60,468 bases of DNA, from assembly GCA_945862125.1 (NCBI GenBank), contig CAMAYC010000014.1, positions 1-60,468 of the forward strand, given 5' to 3'. This DNA comes from Reyranella massiliensis 521. Its GTDB lineage: Bacteria > Pseudomonadota > Alphaproteobacteria > Reyranellales > Reyranellaceae. Below, piece by piece: positions 45,405 to 56,104 of this stretch. Position numbers and translations under genes: made by a program. The first letter of the stretch is position 1. The number at the start of each line of letters is the position of its first letter. Under the pieces are notes generated by a model. It was not told the origin of the DNA, ran no database searches, and worked only from the letters and a program-made list of their open reading frames with translations.

Positions 45405-45921
45405 CCATCTCCTGCCGGACCTGCTGGCACCCGGTCTCGACCTGGTGTTCTGCGGCACCGCGCCCAGCCCGGCGTCGTTCAAGGCCCGCGCCTACTATGC
45501 CAATCCCGGCAACAGCTTCTGGCCGACCCTGCACGCGGTCGGCCTGACGCCCGAGCGGCTGGCGCCGCAGCGCTTTCCGGAGTTGCTGAGCTTCGGCATC
45601 GGACTCACCGACCTCAACAAGACGGAAGCCGGCTCCGACCACGAGCTGACGCCCGCCGCGATGGACGCGGGGTCGCTGCATGCCAAGCTGCGCCGTTTCC
45701 GGCCGGCCGCCATCGCCTTCACCAGCAAGAACGCCGCATCGCTCGCGCTCGCGATGAAGGCGCCGGCCTATGGCCTGCAACCCGATCTGCTCGAAGGCGC
45801 CGCCGTCTTCGTATTGGCCTCGCCGTCGGGCCGCGCCCGGTCCTTCTGGACGCTGGCGCCGTGGCGACAGGCCGCCGCCTTCGTGGCCGAGCGCCGCCGC
45901 CGGCGGGAACGCACGGCATGA
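45379..45921 (+). CDS. Mug-like uracil/mismatch DNA glycosylase
   Basis: Predicted UDG-superfamily base-excision enzyme of 180 residues. It has the fold's first motif region LVFCGTAPSPASF, then YYANPGNSFWPTLHAVG, and a late SPSGRARSF corresponding to the NPSG motif. In E. coli Mug the first motif is GINPG with a catalytic Asn; here it is GTAPS, and an Asn appears in NPGNSFW (Asn45), as in the hypoxanthine-glycosylase branch. Start GTG 45379 overlaps the receptor gene by 26 bp. Its stop overlaps the next ATG (ATGA). Confidence 0.8.
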   Translation: MARASSRSNHLLPDLLAPGLDLVFCGTAPSPASFKARAYYANPGNSFWPTLHAVGLTPERLAPQRFPELLSFGIGLTDLNKTEAGSDHELTPAAMDAGSLHAKLRRFRPAAIAFTSKNAASLALAMKAPAYGLQPDLLEGAAVFVLASPSGRARSFWTLAPWRQAAAFVAERRRRRERTA

Positions 45922-47324
45922 AGCTCGGCCGCCGCACGGCACTCGCTGCTTTGCTCGCCAGCCCAGCAATAGCGCGCGCCCAGGACGGGAGCTCGACGCT
46001 GCGCGACCTCGCGCGGCGCGCCACCATTTACCTGTTCCCGGTCTACGAGATGTACCGTACGCGCTGGCGGGCGACGGTCGACGACGCCAATCCCTTGCGC
46101 CAGCGGCTCAACCGCTTCCGACACATCGCGACGCTGGCCGACGCCCGGGCGCGGGCGGTGACGACGCCGAACAACGACACGCTCTATTCGTCGGCCTGGC
46201 TCGATCTGTCGATGGAGCCGCTGTTCCTCACCGTGCCGCCGGTCGGCGACCTCTATTACAGCTACGCCTTCATCGACATGTTCACCGACAACTTCGCCTA
46301 CGTCAGCCACCGGCTGCACGGCGGCCGGCCCCCGCAGCACATGATCGTCGGCCCCGGCTGGAAGGGCGATGCGCCATCCGACGTGACGCTTGTCCGGGCG
46401 CCGACCAATTCGGTGTGGCTGATCGGGCGCATCCTGGTCGATGGGCCGGAGGAACTTGACCGCGTGCAGATTCTGCAGGCCCGCGTGCTGCTGGAGACGC
46501 CCGACATGCGCAACGAACGGCGCATCCTCGAAACCCGCGAGCTGATGCGCCAGCGCACCGTGGCGCCGCCGGAGTCGGTGGCCGACTGGCCCGCGCCCAA
46601 TCCCGCCGATCCGTTCGACCTGTTCGAGGTCGGCATGAGCGCGTTGGGGGAGAGCCCGCTGCCCGAGCGCGACCGTGCCCAGTTCGAGGCGCTGGCGCCG
46701 CTCAGGCTGCGGCCCGGCCGCAAGTTCGACGTGAGGGCCTTCAGCGAGGCCGAGCGGCGGGCGATCCGTGCCGGCATCGAGCAGGGCCACGCCGACATCC
46801 GGGCCGCCGCAGCGCGCCCCGGCAAGACCGTCGACGGCTGGACCTACAGCGAGCGTCATCTCGGCAACTTCGGTACCGATTATCTCTATCGCGCGGCGAC
46901 GGCCCTCACCGCCCTCGGCGCGCTCGAGCCCGCCGAGGCGGTCTATGTCACCTGCAATGCCGATTCGGCGGGCCGGCCGCTCACGGGCAGCCATCGCTAC
47001 GAGCTCACCTTTCCCGCCGGCGACCTGCCACCGGCGGCGGCCTTCTGGTCGCTCTCCATGTACGAGGTGACGCCCGAGGGCCGCGCCTTCTTCGTCGACA
47101 ATCCGATCGGGCGCTATTCCATTGGCGATCGCACCCCCGACCTGGTGCACACCCCGGACGGATCGGTCACCCTCTCCCTGCAGCACCAACAGCCGACGGG
47201 CGGGCAGAACAACTGGCTGCCGGCGCCGGCCGGTCCGATGAGGTTGATATTGCGGGCTTATGAACCGGAGAAACAGATGATCGAGGGACGCTATCGCGTC
47301 CCGGCAGTGCGGCGGGTCGGCTAG
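45918..47324 (+). CDS. exported DUF1254/DUF1214 protein
   Basis: Secreted protein of 468 residues with an Arg-containing signal peptide (MKLGRRTALAALLASPAIARAQ). A DUF1254 domain spans about residues 40-170 (YLFPVYEMYRTRW, TTPNNDTLYSSAWLDLS, YYSYAFIDMFTDNFAYVSHR). A DUF1214 domain spans about 345-455 (YELTFPAGDLPPAAAFWSLSMYE, FFVDNPIGRYSIGDRTPDL). The biochemical role is unknown. The ATG overlaps the glycosylase stop. Its TAG shares CTAG 47321-47324 with the convergent metallopeptidase gene. Confidence 0.9.
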   Translation: MKLGRRTALAALLASPAIARAQDGSSTLRDLARRATIYLFPVYEMYRTRWRATVDDANPLRQRLNRFRHIATLADARARAVTTPNNDTLYSSAWLDLSMEPLFLTVPPVGDLYYSYAFIDMFTDNFAYVSHRLHGGRPPQHMIVGPGWKGDAPSDVTLVRAPTNSVWLIGRILVDGPEELDRVQILQARVLLETPDMRNERRILETRELMRQRTVAPPESVADWPAPNPADPFDLFEVGMSALGESPLPERDRAQFEALAPLRLRPGRKFDVRAFSEAERRAIRAGIEQGHADIRAAAARPGKTVDGWTYSERHLGNFGTDYLYRAATALTALGALEPAEAVYVTCNADSAGRPLTGSHRYELTFPAGDLPPAAAFWSLSMYEVTPEGRAFFVDNPIGRYSIGDRTPDLVHTPDGSVTLSLQHQQPTGGQNNWLPAPAGPMRLILRAYEPEKQMIEGRYRVPAVRRVG

Positions 47325-47776
47325 GCGCTCGGCTGGACGCGCTGCGATTCTTCCTCGGCCCTGGCTTCGATCGCTTCCATGTCGTCGTCGCTCAGGCCGA
47401 AGTGATGGCCGATCTCGTGAATCAACACGTGCCGCACGATGTGTGGCAGGTCCTCGCCCGACTCGCACCAGTAGTCGAGAATCGGGCGGCGATAGAGGAA
47501 GATGCGATCGATGTCGTTGGCGACGTGACCGGCGCCGCGCTCCATCATTGAGACGCCCTGGTAGAGGCCGAGCAGATCGAATGGCGTGTCGAGCTGCATT
47601 TCCTTCTCGACCTCGTCGGAGGGGAAATCGTCGATCTGGATTCGCACGTTGCCGACATGCTTGCGGAACTCCTCGGGAATCGTGGCGAGCGCCTCGGCGG
47701 CGATCGCCTCGAAATCCTCCAGGCTGGGCGCCACGCTGAAACAGGGCGTGCGCCGCGGGTTCGTGAACACCGGCAT
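47321..47776 (-). CDS. minimal zinc metallopeptidase-family protein
   Basis: Small cytosolic zincin-like protein of 151 residues. The zinc site is HEIGHHFGLSD, with His120, Glu121, His124 and Asp130 matching HExxHxxGxxD. The N-terminal half (FEAIAAEALATIPEEFRKHVGNVRIQIDDFP) is the conserved region of this short family. GGGGGAG lies just upstream of ATG 47776; the longer open frame is not conserved. It is convergent with the DUF1254 gene. The substrate is unknown. Confidence 0.9.
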   Translation of the reverse strand: MPVFTNPRRTPCFSVAPSLEDFEAIAAEALATIPEEFRKHVGNVRIQIDDFPSDEVEKEMQLDTPFDLLGLYQGVSMMERGAGHVANDIDRIFLYRRPILDYWCESGEDLPHIVRHVLIHEIGHHFGLSDDDMEAIEARAEEESQRVQPSA

Positions 47777-47900
47777 GACTCCCCCATATAGGAGCCACGC
47801 GCGCTCGCCAAGCACCCGCGACGAGAGATTGTTCACCGCGGTTTGGCGCGGGAATCGCATGGTCGCGTTCCGGACCAAACCACCCTAAGCTCCCGACCGA

Positions 47901-48818
47901 ATGCTGAATTTCCTCACCCGCCGCCTGATTGTCGCTTTCCTCGTCGCAGCCACCGTCATGACGCTGGCCTTCATCCTGACGCGGCTGTCGGGCGATCTCG
48001 CCACGTCGATCGCCGGCCCCAATGCGACGCAGGCCGACATCGACGCGATTCGCAAGGCCTACGGCCTCGACCGCCCGGTACTGACGCAATTCTTCGACTG
48101 GGTCGGCCGCGCGCTCACCGGCGACCTGGGCGAGAGCTACTTCTTCAAGGCCCGCGTCTCGTCCCTGATCGCCGAGCGCATGCCGGTCACGCTCACGCTG
48201 GGACTGACCGGCCTGGTCATCGCGCTGGTGGTCTCGCTGCCCCTCGGCATCCTGGCCGCGGTTCGCGAGAACACCGCGCTCGACCGCTTTGTCCAACTGG
48301 TAGCGTTGCTCGGACAGGCTATGCCCAGCTTCTGGCTGGGCCTGATCCTGATGATCACCCTCGGCCTGCAGCTCGGTTGGCTGCCGATCTCCGGCACCGG
48401 CTCGTGGCAGCACTTCGTGATGCCCGGCATCGTGCTCGCCTTCTCGGCGATCCCGGCCCTTACCCGCCTCACCCGTGCCGGCATGATCCAAGCCATGGGC
48501 AGCGACTATATAAGGACCGCCCGCGCCAAGGGCCTGTCGCGCGCCTCGATCCTGCTGAAGCACGCGCTGCGCAACGCCGCCATCCCGGTGGTGGCAATCG
48601 CCGCCGTCCAGCTCGGCTTCATGCTGGGCGGCTCGATCGTGATCGAACAGGTCTTCGCCCTGCACGGCGTCGGCTACCTCGCCTGGGAGTCGATCGGCAA
48701 GAACGACTTCCCGGTGGTTCAGGCGGTCGTGCTGGTGCTGGCGGTGATCTACGTCGCCCTGACCATGCTCGCCGACCTGATGAATGCCGTGCTCGATCCC
48801 AGGCTGCGCGGGCCATGA
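47901..48818 (+). CDS. dipeptide/oligopeptide-type ABC transporter permease, DppB-like
   Basis: Inner-membrane permease of 305 residues with six transmembrane helices. The N-terminus MLNFLTRRLIVAFLVAATVMTLAFIL and the region DIDAIRKAYGLDRPVLTQFFDWVGRALTGDLGES are typical of DppB/OppB. The EAA-type coupling helix is AKGLSRASILLKHALRNAAIPVV. It is first of four transporter genes on this strand. The cargo is probably peptides or peptide-like molecules. Confidence 0.94.
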   Translation: MLNFLTRRLIVAFLVAATVMTLAFILTRLSGDLATSIAGPNATQADIDAIRKAYGLDRPVLTQFFDWVGRALTGDLGESYFFKARVSSLIAERMPVTLTLGLTGLVIALVVSLPLGILAAVRENTALDRFVQLVALLGQAMPSFWLGLILMITLGLQLGWLPISGTGSWQHFVMPGIVLAFSAIPALTRLTRAGMIQAMGSDYIRTARAKGLSRASILLKHALRNAAIPVVAIAAVQLGFMLGGSIVIEQVFALHGVGYLAWESIGKNDFPVVQAVVLVLAVIYVALTMLADLMNAVLDPRLRGP

Positions 48819-48828
48819 GAAGCTCAGG

Positions 48829-49688
48829 ATGAGTGTTGTGACCGTGAACGCCGGCCCGAAGCGAGGCTGGAAGAGCGTCAGCACCTGGATCGGCGCCGTC
48901 ATCGTGGGCCTCGCGATGTTCTGTGCGCTCGCTGCCCCCTGGATCGTGCCCTACGACCCCTTCGCCCAGGACCTCGGCAAGCGCCTGGTCGTGCCCTTCT
49001 GGATGGAAGGCGGCTCGACCGAGCATCTCCTCGGCACCGACCAGCTCGGCCGCGACTATCTCTCGCGCCTGATCTGGGGCTGCCGCATCTCCATGCTGAT
49101 CGGCGTCACCGTCACGGTGGTCTCGGGCCTGATCGGCATCGCCATCGGTGTGCTGGGCGGCTTCCTGGGCGGGCGGGTCGACGATGCAGTGCTGTTCGCG
49201 ATCACCACGCGGCTTTCGATCCCGGTGGTGCTGGTGGCGCTGGCCGTGGTCGGGCTTTTGGGCAGCTCGATGACCTTGCTGGTGCTGACGCTCGGCCTGC
49301 TGCTGTGGGACCGTTTCGCCGTGGTCGCGCGCTCCACCACCATGCAGGTGCGCAATCTCGACTTCGTGGCCGCCGCCTGGTGTGCGGGCTGCTCGCGCTT
49401 CCGCATCCTGACCCGCGAAGTGCTGCCCAATATCGCGAGCCATCTCGTGGTGGTGGCGACCTTGGAAGTGGCGCTCGCGATCCTGCTCGAAGCCGCCCTT
49501 TCGTTCCTGGGCCTGGGCGTGCCGCCGCCGCTGCCATCGTGGGGCCTGATGATCGCCGAGGCCAAGGACTACATGTTCTTCTCGCCCTGGGTGATCGTCA
49601 TCCCGGGCGTCGCGCTCTTCGTGCTGGTCCTCGGCATCAACCTTTTGGGCGACGGACTCCGTGACCTGTTCGGTGCGAGGACCGATAC

Positions 49689-49692
<4 letters not shown>
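48829..49692 (+). CDS. dipeptide/oligopeptide-type ABC transporter permease, DppC-like
   Basis: Second permease, 287 residues, six transmembrane helices. It contains HLLGTDQLGRDYLSRLIWGCRISM, the DppC signature, and a coupling loop AAWCAGCSRFRILTREVLPNIASHL. The ATG at 48829 follows the first permease by 10 bp; the frame is open further upstream. Its TGA overlaps the GTG of the next gene (GTGA). Confidence 0.94.
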
Positions 49693-50641
<949 letters not shown>

Positions 50642-50645
<4 letters not shown>

Positions 50646-51607
50646 ACGCGTCCGCCTCCCTGCCCGCGATCGAAGTCCGCGGTGTCCACAAAACCTTCCG
50701 CGTCAAAGGCGGCATGCTGGGCAAGGATCGCCACGTCGTGGCCTGCGACGACGTCTCCTTCGCCGTGCCGACGGGCGGCGTGCTGGGCGTGGTGGGCGAG
50801 TCGGGTTGCGGCAAGTCGACGCTCGCTCGCCTGATTCTGGGCCTGCTCGAGCCGACATCTGGCGAGATCGCGGTCGAAGGCCATAAGATCTCCGACATGG
50901 ACCGCAAGGCCCGCGCCCGGCTGATCCAGCCGGTCTTCCAGGACCCTTTTGCCTCTCTCAATCCGCTGGCCCGCGTACGCGACATCGTGGCCATGCCGCT
51001 CCGCGCCCAGGGCAACATCGACCGCGCCGACGTGACCAGACGTGTCGACGAGATGCTGGCCCGTGTCGGCCTCACGACAGAGATGGGCGCCCGCCTGCCG
51101 ACCGAGCTCAGCGGCGGCCAGCGCCAGAGGGTCGCCATCGCCCGCGCCTTGGTGCTGCGGCCGCGCATCGTGGTCTGCGACGAGCCGACCTCGGCGCTCG
51201 ACGTCTCGGTGCAGGCGCAGATCCTGAACCTGCTGGCCGAACTGCGTCGCGAACTCGGCCTCACCTATGTCTTCATCAGCCACAATCTCGCGGTGGTCGA
51301 ACATGTCGCCAGCGAAGTGGCTGTGATGTATCTCGGCCGCATCGTCGAGCGGAAGCCGACCGAGGCGCTGTTCCACCAGCCCGAGCATCCCTACACCAAG
51401 GCGCTGCTGGCCTCGGTGCTGACGCCCGAGCCCGGCCTCGGCGTGCCCGATGTGGGCCTCGGCGACGTGCTGCCCGACCCCGCCAACATCCCGCCGGGCT
51501 GCCGCTTCCATCCGCGCTGCCCGATCGCCGAGAAGCGCTGCTCAACGGAAACGCCGCCGCTCAGGCCTCGGCCCGGCGGCGGCGTGGAGTGTTTGCTGGT
51601 TCCCTAG
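50642..51607 (+). CDS. dipeptide/oligopeptide-type ABC ATPase, DppF-like
   Basis: Partner ATPase of 321 residues. Walker A is GESGCGKSTLA, the signature LSGGQRQRVAIARA, Walker B IVVCDEPTSALDVS and the switch His FISHNLAV. The C-terminal extension is GCRFHPRCPIAEKRC. The start overlaps the dppD-like stop (ATGA). It ends 22 bp before the convergent gene for the probable binding protein. Confidence 0.95.
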
Positions 51608-51629
51608 TGTCGTCCCTGGTGGCGGCGCG

Positions 51630-53156
51630 TTATTTCCACTTGGCGTAGTAGAAGCGCGGCAGCTCGTCGGGGAAGGTCTTGAACTCCAGCGCCTTCACGA
51701 AGGCGTAGGTGTTCACGTAGGTGAACAGCGGCAGCCAGTAGGCCTTCTCGGTCATCAGCTTGATCGCCGCCGAATAGGCCTTTTTGCGCGCCGCCGGATC
51801 GGAGGTGGCGCCGCCGTCGGCGACCAGCTTCTCGAGCTCGGGATCCTTCGAGTAGTTGTCCAGTGCGCCCGCGCCGTACATCACCGGGAAGATCGCCGAG
51901 ACGTCGTTGACCGAGTAGCTGCCCCAGCTGCCGTGATAGAGCGGGTTCTCGCCGCGATGATTCTTCTGGATGGCGGGCGACACCTGAAGCTGCGTGATCT
52001 TGGCCTTGATGCCGACGGCGGCCAGGTCGTTCTGCTGCGCCGCACTCCACGAGGTCGGCTGCACGTAGGTCACGAACTCGGTCTCGAAGCCGTTGGGGAA
52101 GCCCGCCTCGGCCAGCAGCGCCTTGGCCTTGGCCGGGTTGTAGTCGTACTTCACCGCGGCATCGGCGTCGCAGCCGAACTGGCTGGGGAAGCAGGGCGCC
52201 GGCGGCACGCGGCTGCCGCCCTGCACCAGCTTGTCGGCGATGGCCTGGCGATTGATGGCGTGCCAGATCGCCTGGCGCACCTTCAGGTTGGTCAGGGGAT
52301 TGCCCGCCCCGGTGCGGCCGGCGGCGTCGAGCTGCAGGTAGCCGACCCGCATCGATTCCTGACGCACCGCCTGCAGGTGGGGCATCTTGTTCACGTCGTT
52401 GGCCTGGTCGGGATTGATGTTCCACATCCAATCGGTGCGCTGGGCGAGCAGCTCGGTCACCGAGGTGGCGAGGTCGGGCACGAAGCGCACATGCAGCGTC
52501 TTGATCGCGGGCTTGCCCTTGGGCGAGCCCGCCCAGTAATCGTCGAAGCGCTCGAACACGACTTCCTTGCCCTGCTCGTTCTTCACGATCTTGTACGGGC
52601 CGGCGCCGACCGGCTTCTTGGCGAACTCCTCGGGGCCGACCTTCTCGCGATAGGCCTTGGGATGGATCGGCGTCACCATGGCGAGATATTCCAGCGCCGC
52701 CGGCGTCGGTCGCTTCATCTTGATGCGCACGGTGAAGTCGCCGGTCTTCTCGGCCTTGTCGATCCAGGCATAATTGGACGGCGTCGCCACCTTGCTCGCG
52801 GGATCGGCCGCCATGTTGATGGTGTAGACCACGTCGTCGGCGGTGAGCGCGCTGCCGTCGTGGAATTTCACGCCCTGGCGGATGGTGAGGTCGAGCGAAT
52901 TGTCCTCGGCGAACTTCCACGCGGTGGCCAGCGACGGCTTGATCTCGAAGGTCGCGGGGTCGCGATGCACCAGCATGTCCCAGGCCTGGTGGGCCAGGAT
53001 CAGCCCGGTGCGCTGGCTGTTGAAGTACATGTCGATGTTGGGCACTGCGTCGGTGAAGTTGATGCGCAGGATATCGGCGCTTTTCTGGGCAAGGGCGGGT
53101 CCCGCCAGCGCCATCGAGGCGGCGGCGAGGAGCGCGGTGCGGCGGATGATTTTCAA
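51630..53156 (-). CDS. ABC transporter substrate-binding protein (SBP_bac_5 family)
   Basis: Periplasmic peptide/nickel-type receptor of 508 residues. The signal peptide KIIRRTALLAAASMALAGPALAQ ends near residue 24, followed by ATAWKFAEDNSLDLTIRQGVKFHDGSALTADDVVYTI, the SBP_bac_5 hallmark, and VRQAIWHAINRQAI. Translation probably starts at TTG 53156 with AGGAGG 5-6 nt upstream. It is the likely receptor for the four transporter genes that converge on it, though it is transcribed from its own promoter on the other strand. Confidence 0.93.
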   Translation of the reverse strand: MKIIRRTALLAAASMALAGPALAQKSADILRINFTDAVPNIDMYFNSQRTGLILAHQAWDMLVHRDPATFEIKPSLATAWKFAEDNSLDLTIRQGVKFHDGSALTADDVVYTINMAADPASKVATPSNYAWIDKAEKTGDFTVRIKMKRPTPAALEYLAMVTPIHPKAYREKVGPEEFAKKPVGAGPYKIVKNEQGKEVVFERFDDYWAGSPKGKPAIKTLHVRFVPDLATSVTELLAQRTDWMWNINPDQANDVNKMPHLQAVRQESMRVGYLQLDAAGRTGAGNPLTNLKVRQAIWHAINRQAIADKLVQGGSRVPPAPCFPSQFGCDADAAVKYDYNPAKAKALLAEAGFPNGFETEFVTYVQPTSWSAAQQNDLAAVGIKAKITQLQVSPAIQKNHRGENPLYHGSWGSYSVNDVSAIFPVMYGAGALDNYSKDPELEKLVADGGATSDPAARKKAYSAAIKLMTEKAYWLPLFTYVNTYAFVKALEFKTFPDELPRFYYAKWK

Positions 53157-53238
53157 GGAAGCCTCCTGTTTGTTGGGTCGAGCGTAGGCTGTCGCGCCAC
53201 AATGAGGCAAGCTTCACGCCAACTGAAAGGGAACCAAT

Positions 53239-53526
53239 ATGACCACCAGGCTCACCGGCAAGACCCGCAGCAAGGCCCTCGCGTCACTCAAGAAGTGGAA
53301 GGAGGTCCCGGGCCGCGATGCCATCCAGCGCAGCCTGAAGTTCGCCGATTTCAACGAGGCCTGGGGCTTCATGACCCGCGTGGCGCTGGCGGCCGAGAAG
53401 GCCGACCACCATCCCGAATGGTCCAACGTCTACAACAAGGTCGAGATCGTGCTCTCGACCCACGACGCCGGCGGCCTCTCGGCCAAGGACGTTGCCCTGG
53501 CCAAGATCATCGACGCCTGCGTCTGA
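53239..53526 (+). CDS. phhB: 4a-hydroxytetrahydrobiopterin (pterin-4a-carbinolamine) dehydratase
   Basis: Small cytosolic enzyme of 95 residues that recycles the pterin cofactor of aromatic amino-acid hydroxylases. The family core is clear: [44 protein letters not shown], with His57, His58 and His75 as the catalytic histidines. GAAAGGG upstream supports the ATG. No phenylalanine hydroxylase gene is in the window. It ends 1 bp before the convergent dehydratase stop. Confidence 0.93.
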   Translation: MTTRLTGKTRSKALASLKKWKEVPGRDAIQRSLKFADFNEAWGFMTRVALAAEKADHHPEWSNVYNKVEIVLSTHDAGGLSAKDVALAKIIDACV

Positions 53527-53527
53527 C

Positions 53528-55393
53528 CTAGAACGACTTGTTCGCCTGCGGACGGTACTTGTTCTTCAGCACGAAGCTGGACCGTGCCGCGGGCCGCGGA
53601 TCGCGGACCCAGACCTCGCGGTTGGGATGCAGGCCGCCGCCACGTGTGGCCGGCACGGCCGTGGCGCGGGCGCGATGCAGCAGGCGCGTGTCGGCGATGC
53701 CGCAATTGGGATGGATGCCGCCGTTGGCGGCCACCGCTTTTTCCCAGACCGCCTTGCGCTTGGCGAGCGTCTTGGCATCGTCGAGCGCGGGACAGTTCAA
53801 CTCGCTCGTATTGAGGTCGACCACGATCTCGTCGCCGTCCTCTATGAAGGCGATCGGACCGCCGACGGCGGCCTCCGGCCCAACATGGCCGATGACCAGG
53901 CCGACCGAGCCGCCGGAGAAGCGGGCATCGGTCATCAGGCCGATCACGATGTTGCGCTCGCGGCAGAGCGTGGTGATGCGCGAGGTCGGATCGAGCATCT
54001 CGGGCATGCCGGGCGCGCCGCTCGGCCCCTCGTAGCGCACGATCACCATATCGTGGTCCTGGAAGGAGTCCGGCGCCTTGTCGAGCGCTTCCAGCAGGCC
54101 GCGCTCGCCCTCGAAGACCCGCGCCTTGCCGCGGAAGGTGTTGCCCTCCAGCCCGCCCTCGACGCCGGCGAGCTTCAGGATGGCGGAGAAATCCGGCGAA
54201 AGATTGCCGCCCAGAACGCGCAGACCACCGGTCGGCTTGTAAGGCTTCTCGACCGAGTAGACGACCTTGCCGTCGGCGCGCTTGGCTTCAAGGCGCTTGA
54301 TCTGGGCCGCCAGCGTTTCGCCGGTGCAGGTCATGACGTCGCCGTTCAGCAGGCCGGCATCGAGCAGCTCGCGCGCGATGACCTGCACGCCACCCACGTT
54401 GTCGATGTCGACCATCGAATACTTGCCGTAGGGGCGGGCATCGGTGAGCACCGGAACGATATGCTGCGAGAGGTGGTTGAACTCCTCGGGCGTGATGATG
54501 TCCTTCCAGAAATCGGCGTAGCCCGCGGCGCGCGCGATCTCCGGCGCGTGCAGCGTGACGTTGGTCGAGCCGCCGATCGCCATGGCGACGATCACGGCAT
54601 TGCGGATCGAATCGCGGACCACGATGTCGCGCGGCTTCAGATCCTTCTCGATCATGTCGGCGAGGTAGCCCACCAGTTCGTCGGCAAATTCGTGGGTGCG
54701 ACGCGGATCGTCGGACGGCGGCGCCACCATGTGCAGCGGCTCCATGCCGACCACACCGATGAAGGTCTGCATGGTGTTGTAGGTGAACATGCCGCCGCAG
54801 CTGCCGATGCCGGGGCAGGCATGGAGCGCGATGTGCTGGCGGAACGCGGCGTCCGGATGGCCCGCGACCTGATAGGCGCTGACGAGGTCGATGGTCTCGC
54901 CGGTCTTCGGATCATGGCCGGGATGGATCGGGCCGTCCGACATGATGATGGCGGGCTTGTTGTGCTCCAGCAGCGCCGCCAGTGTGCCGACCGGCGGCTT
55001 GTCGCAGGCCACGACAGCGATGGTGCCGGCAAGGCCGGTGGCGCTCAGGTGCTCGCAGAGCGCATCGTTGGTCACTTCGCGGCCGATCAGCGAATAGCGC
55101 ATCTCGCGCGTGCCGTTCCGGATTCCGTCGGAGGTGGCGATGGTGAACTCGGGCTGCACCAGGCGCAGTTTCAGCTGGCCCTGGCCCGAGCCGACCCGCG
55201 CCTTCAGCTTCTCGTGGATGGCATCGACCTTGGCCAGGACGCCGAGATAGCACTGGCTGTCGCCCTTGGTGCCGACGACGCCGACCGACGGCTCATGGAT
55301 CAGGTCCGGGTCCGTTCCCAGGGCGCGCGCAATGCCGATCGTCTGGGTGGAACGGCCGGGATGGCGATCGATGAGGACGTTGGTCGGTTTCAT
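53528..55393 (-). CDS. ilvD: IlvD/Edd-family dehydratase, probably dihydroxy-acid dehydratase
   Basis: Fe-S dehydratase of 621 residues. Candidate cluster Cys are Cys48 (GDSQCYLG), Cys130 (ACDKPPVG) and Cys199 (CPGIGSCGGMFT). The C-terminal TDARFSGGSVGLVIGHVGPEAAVGGPIAFIEDGD holds the catalytic Ser region. In the branched-chain pathway it would follow IlvC, whose gene is at the other end of the window. Some family members dehydrate sugar acids, and the N-terminal motif differs from textbook IlvD, so the exact substrate is not certain. Confidence 0.85.
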   Translation of the reverse strand: MKPTNVLIDRHPGRSTQTIGIARALGTDPDLIHEPSVGVVGTKGDSQCYLGVLAKVDAIHEKLKARVGSGQGQLKLRLVQPEFTIATSDGIRNGTREMRYSLIGREVTNDALCEHLSATGLAGTIAVVACDKPPVGTLAALLEHNKPAIIMSDGPIHPGHDPKTGETIDLVSAYQVAGHPDAAFRQHIALHACPGIGSCGGMFTYNTMQTFIGVVGMEPLHMVAPPSDDPRRTHEFADELVGYLADMIEKDLKPRDIVVRDSIRNAVIVAMAIGGSTNVTLHAPEIARAAGYADFWKDIITPEEFNHLSQHIVPVLTDARPYGKYSMVDIDNVGGVQVIARELLDAGLLNGDVMTCTGETLAAQIKRLEAKRADGKVVYSVEKPYKPTGGLRVLGGNLSPDFSAILKLAGVEGGLEGNTFRGKARVFEGERGLLEALDKAPDSFQDHDMVIVRYEGPSGAPGMPEMLDPTSRITTLCRERNIVIGLMTDARFSGGSVGLVIGHVGPEAAVGGPIAFIEDGDEIVVDLNTSELNCPALDDAKTLAKRKAVWEKAVAANGGIHPNCGIADTRLLHRARATAVPATRGGGLHPNREVWVRDPRPAARSSFVLKNKYRPQANKSF

Positions 55394-55661
55394 TGCGCAG
55401 GCCTTTGAGGATGAGGTCGTTCAATCAGGGCGGGGAAGATGCGCCAGACCAACCGGGCCTGCAAGATTGGACGATAAGAGCGAGTCGCAACCGGCGCCGG
55501 CCGCGAAATCGATGTCCGCCGCCTTGCGGAAAAGAAGAAAACCGACTTCGGGATTTCCCGATGTCCCGGATTTGCCGTCCAAGCACCTGACCCGCCTTCC
55601 CTTTTCGCGTGACGCGCGCCGGCAAAATGTCCGCCGGGAGCGGACATTCCGGAAACCGGAA
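55394..55661. other. 268-bp intergenic region
   Basis: This spacer lies between the 3' end of the HTH-protein gene and the start of the IlvD-family gene, both on the minus strand. It should hold the dehydratase promoter. Short open frames occur but none looks coding, and no strong hairpin was found beyond a small TCCGGAAACCGGA stem near 55650. Confidence 0.5.
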
Positions 55662-56057
55662 TCAGTCTTTTTCGGCCGGCAACGGCAGCCGTGCGATCAG
55701 GCGCAGCAGCAGGCGGTCGTTGAAGCGCCTGATATGGCCGACCTGCCGACCGCGATGCCAGATCGGCTTGACCTCGGGCGTCGTCGCCCGCCGATGGGCC
55801 TCCTCCTCGATCGCCTCGCGATAGAATTGCAGCGCGAGCTCGCAGCGGGCGCGGAACAGGGGCTCCTCGCGCCAGCGCCGCGCCGTGCGCTCATCGACGC
55901 CGGTGCGCGCCGCCGCGTCGGCGTGATTGCCCCAGCGCGCGAGATGGCGCTCGTAGTCGTATTTCTTGCGCGCGCGCGTCCGCTTGCGCGGTGCCGGCGG
56001 CTTCTCGGCCAGCACCTCGGCGGGTACTTCCTCGCACGGCACGGAATACCAACCCAT
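55662..56057 (-). CDS. helix-turn-helix protein, terminase-small-subunit-like, unknown role
   Basis: A 131-residue basic protein. A Lys/Arg-rich stretch (RKRTRARKKYDYERH) precedes a helix-turn-helix, WGNHADAAARTGVDERTARRWREEP, and then a long helix (LFRARCELALQFYREAIEEEAHRRATT), an arrangement seen in phage terminase small subunits and some regulators. GGAGGAGGAAGG precedes the ATG. Upstream is an AT-rich 8-bp inverted repeat that could be its own operator. No phage genes are nearby. The function is not known. Confidence 0.72.
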   Translation of the reverse strand: MGWYSVPCEEVPAEVLAEKPPAPRKRTRARKKYDYERHLARWGNHADAAARTGVDERTARRWREEPLFRARCELALQFYREAIEEEAHRRATTPEVKPIWHRGRQVGHIRRFNDRLLLRLIARLPLPAEKD

Positions 56058-56104
56058 GTCCTTCCTCCTCCTGAATCCGGTCGGAAAGAGCTATAGGAAC
56101 TTAC

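Noticed and set aside
45768..48902. 1044-residue minus-strand open frame
   Set aside because: It runs antisense to the DUF1254 and permease genes and lacks any recognisable domain; a codon-bias shadow.
55662..56057. Prophage remnant based on the terminase-like HTH protein
   Set aside because: No other phage gene, integrase or attachment site is visible nearby; only the HTH layout is phage-like.
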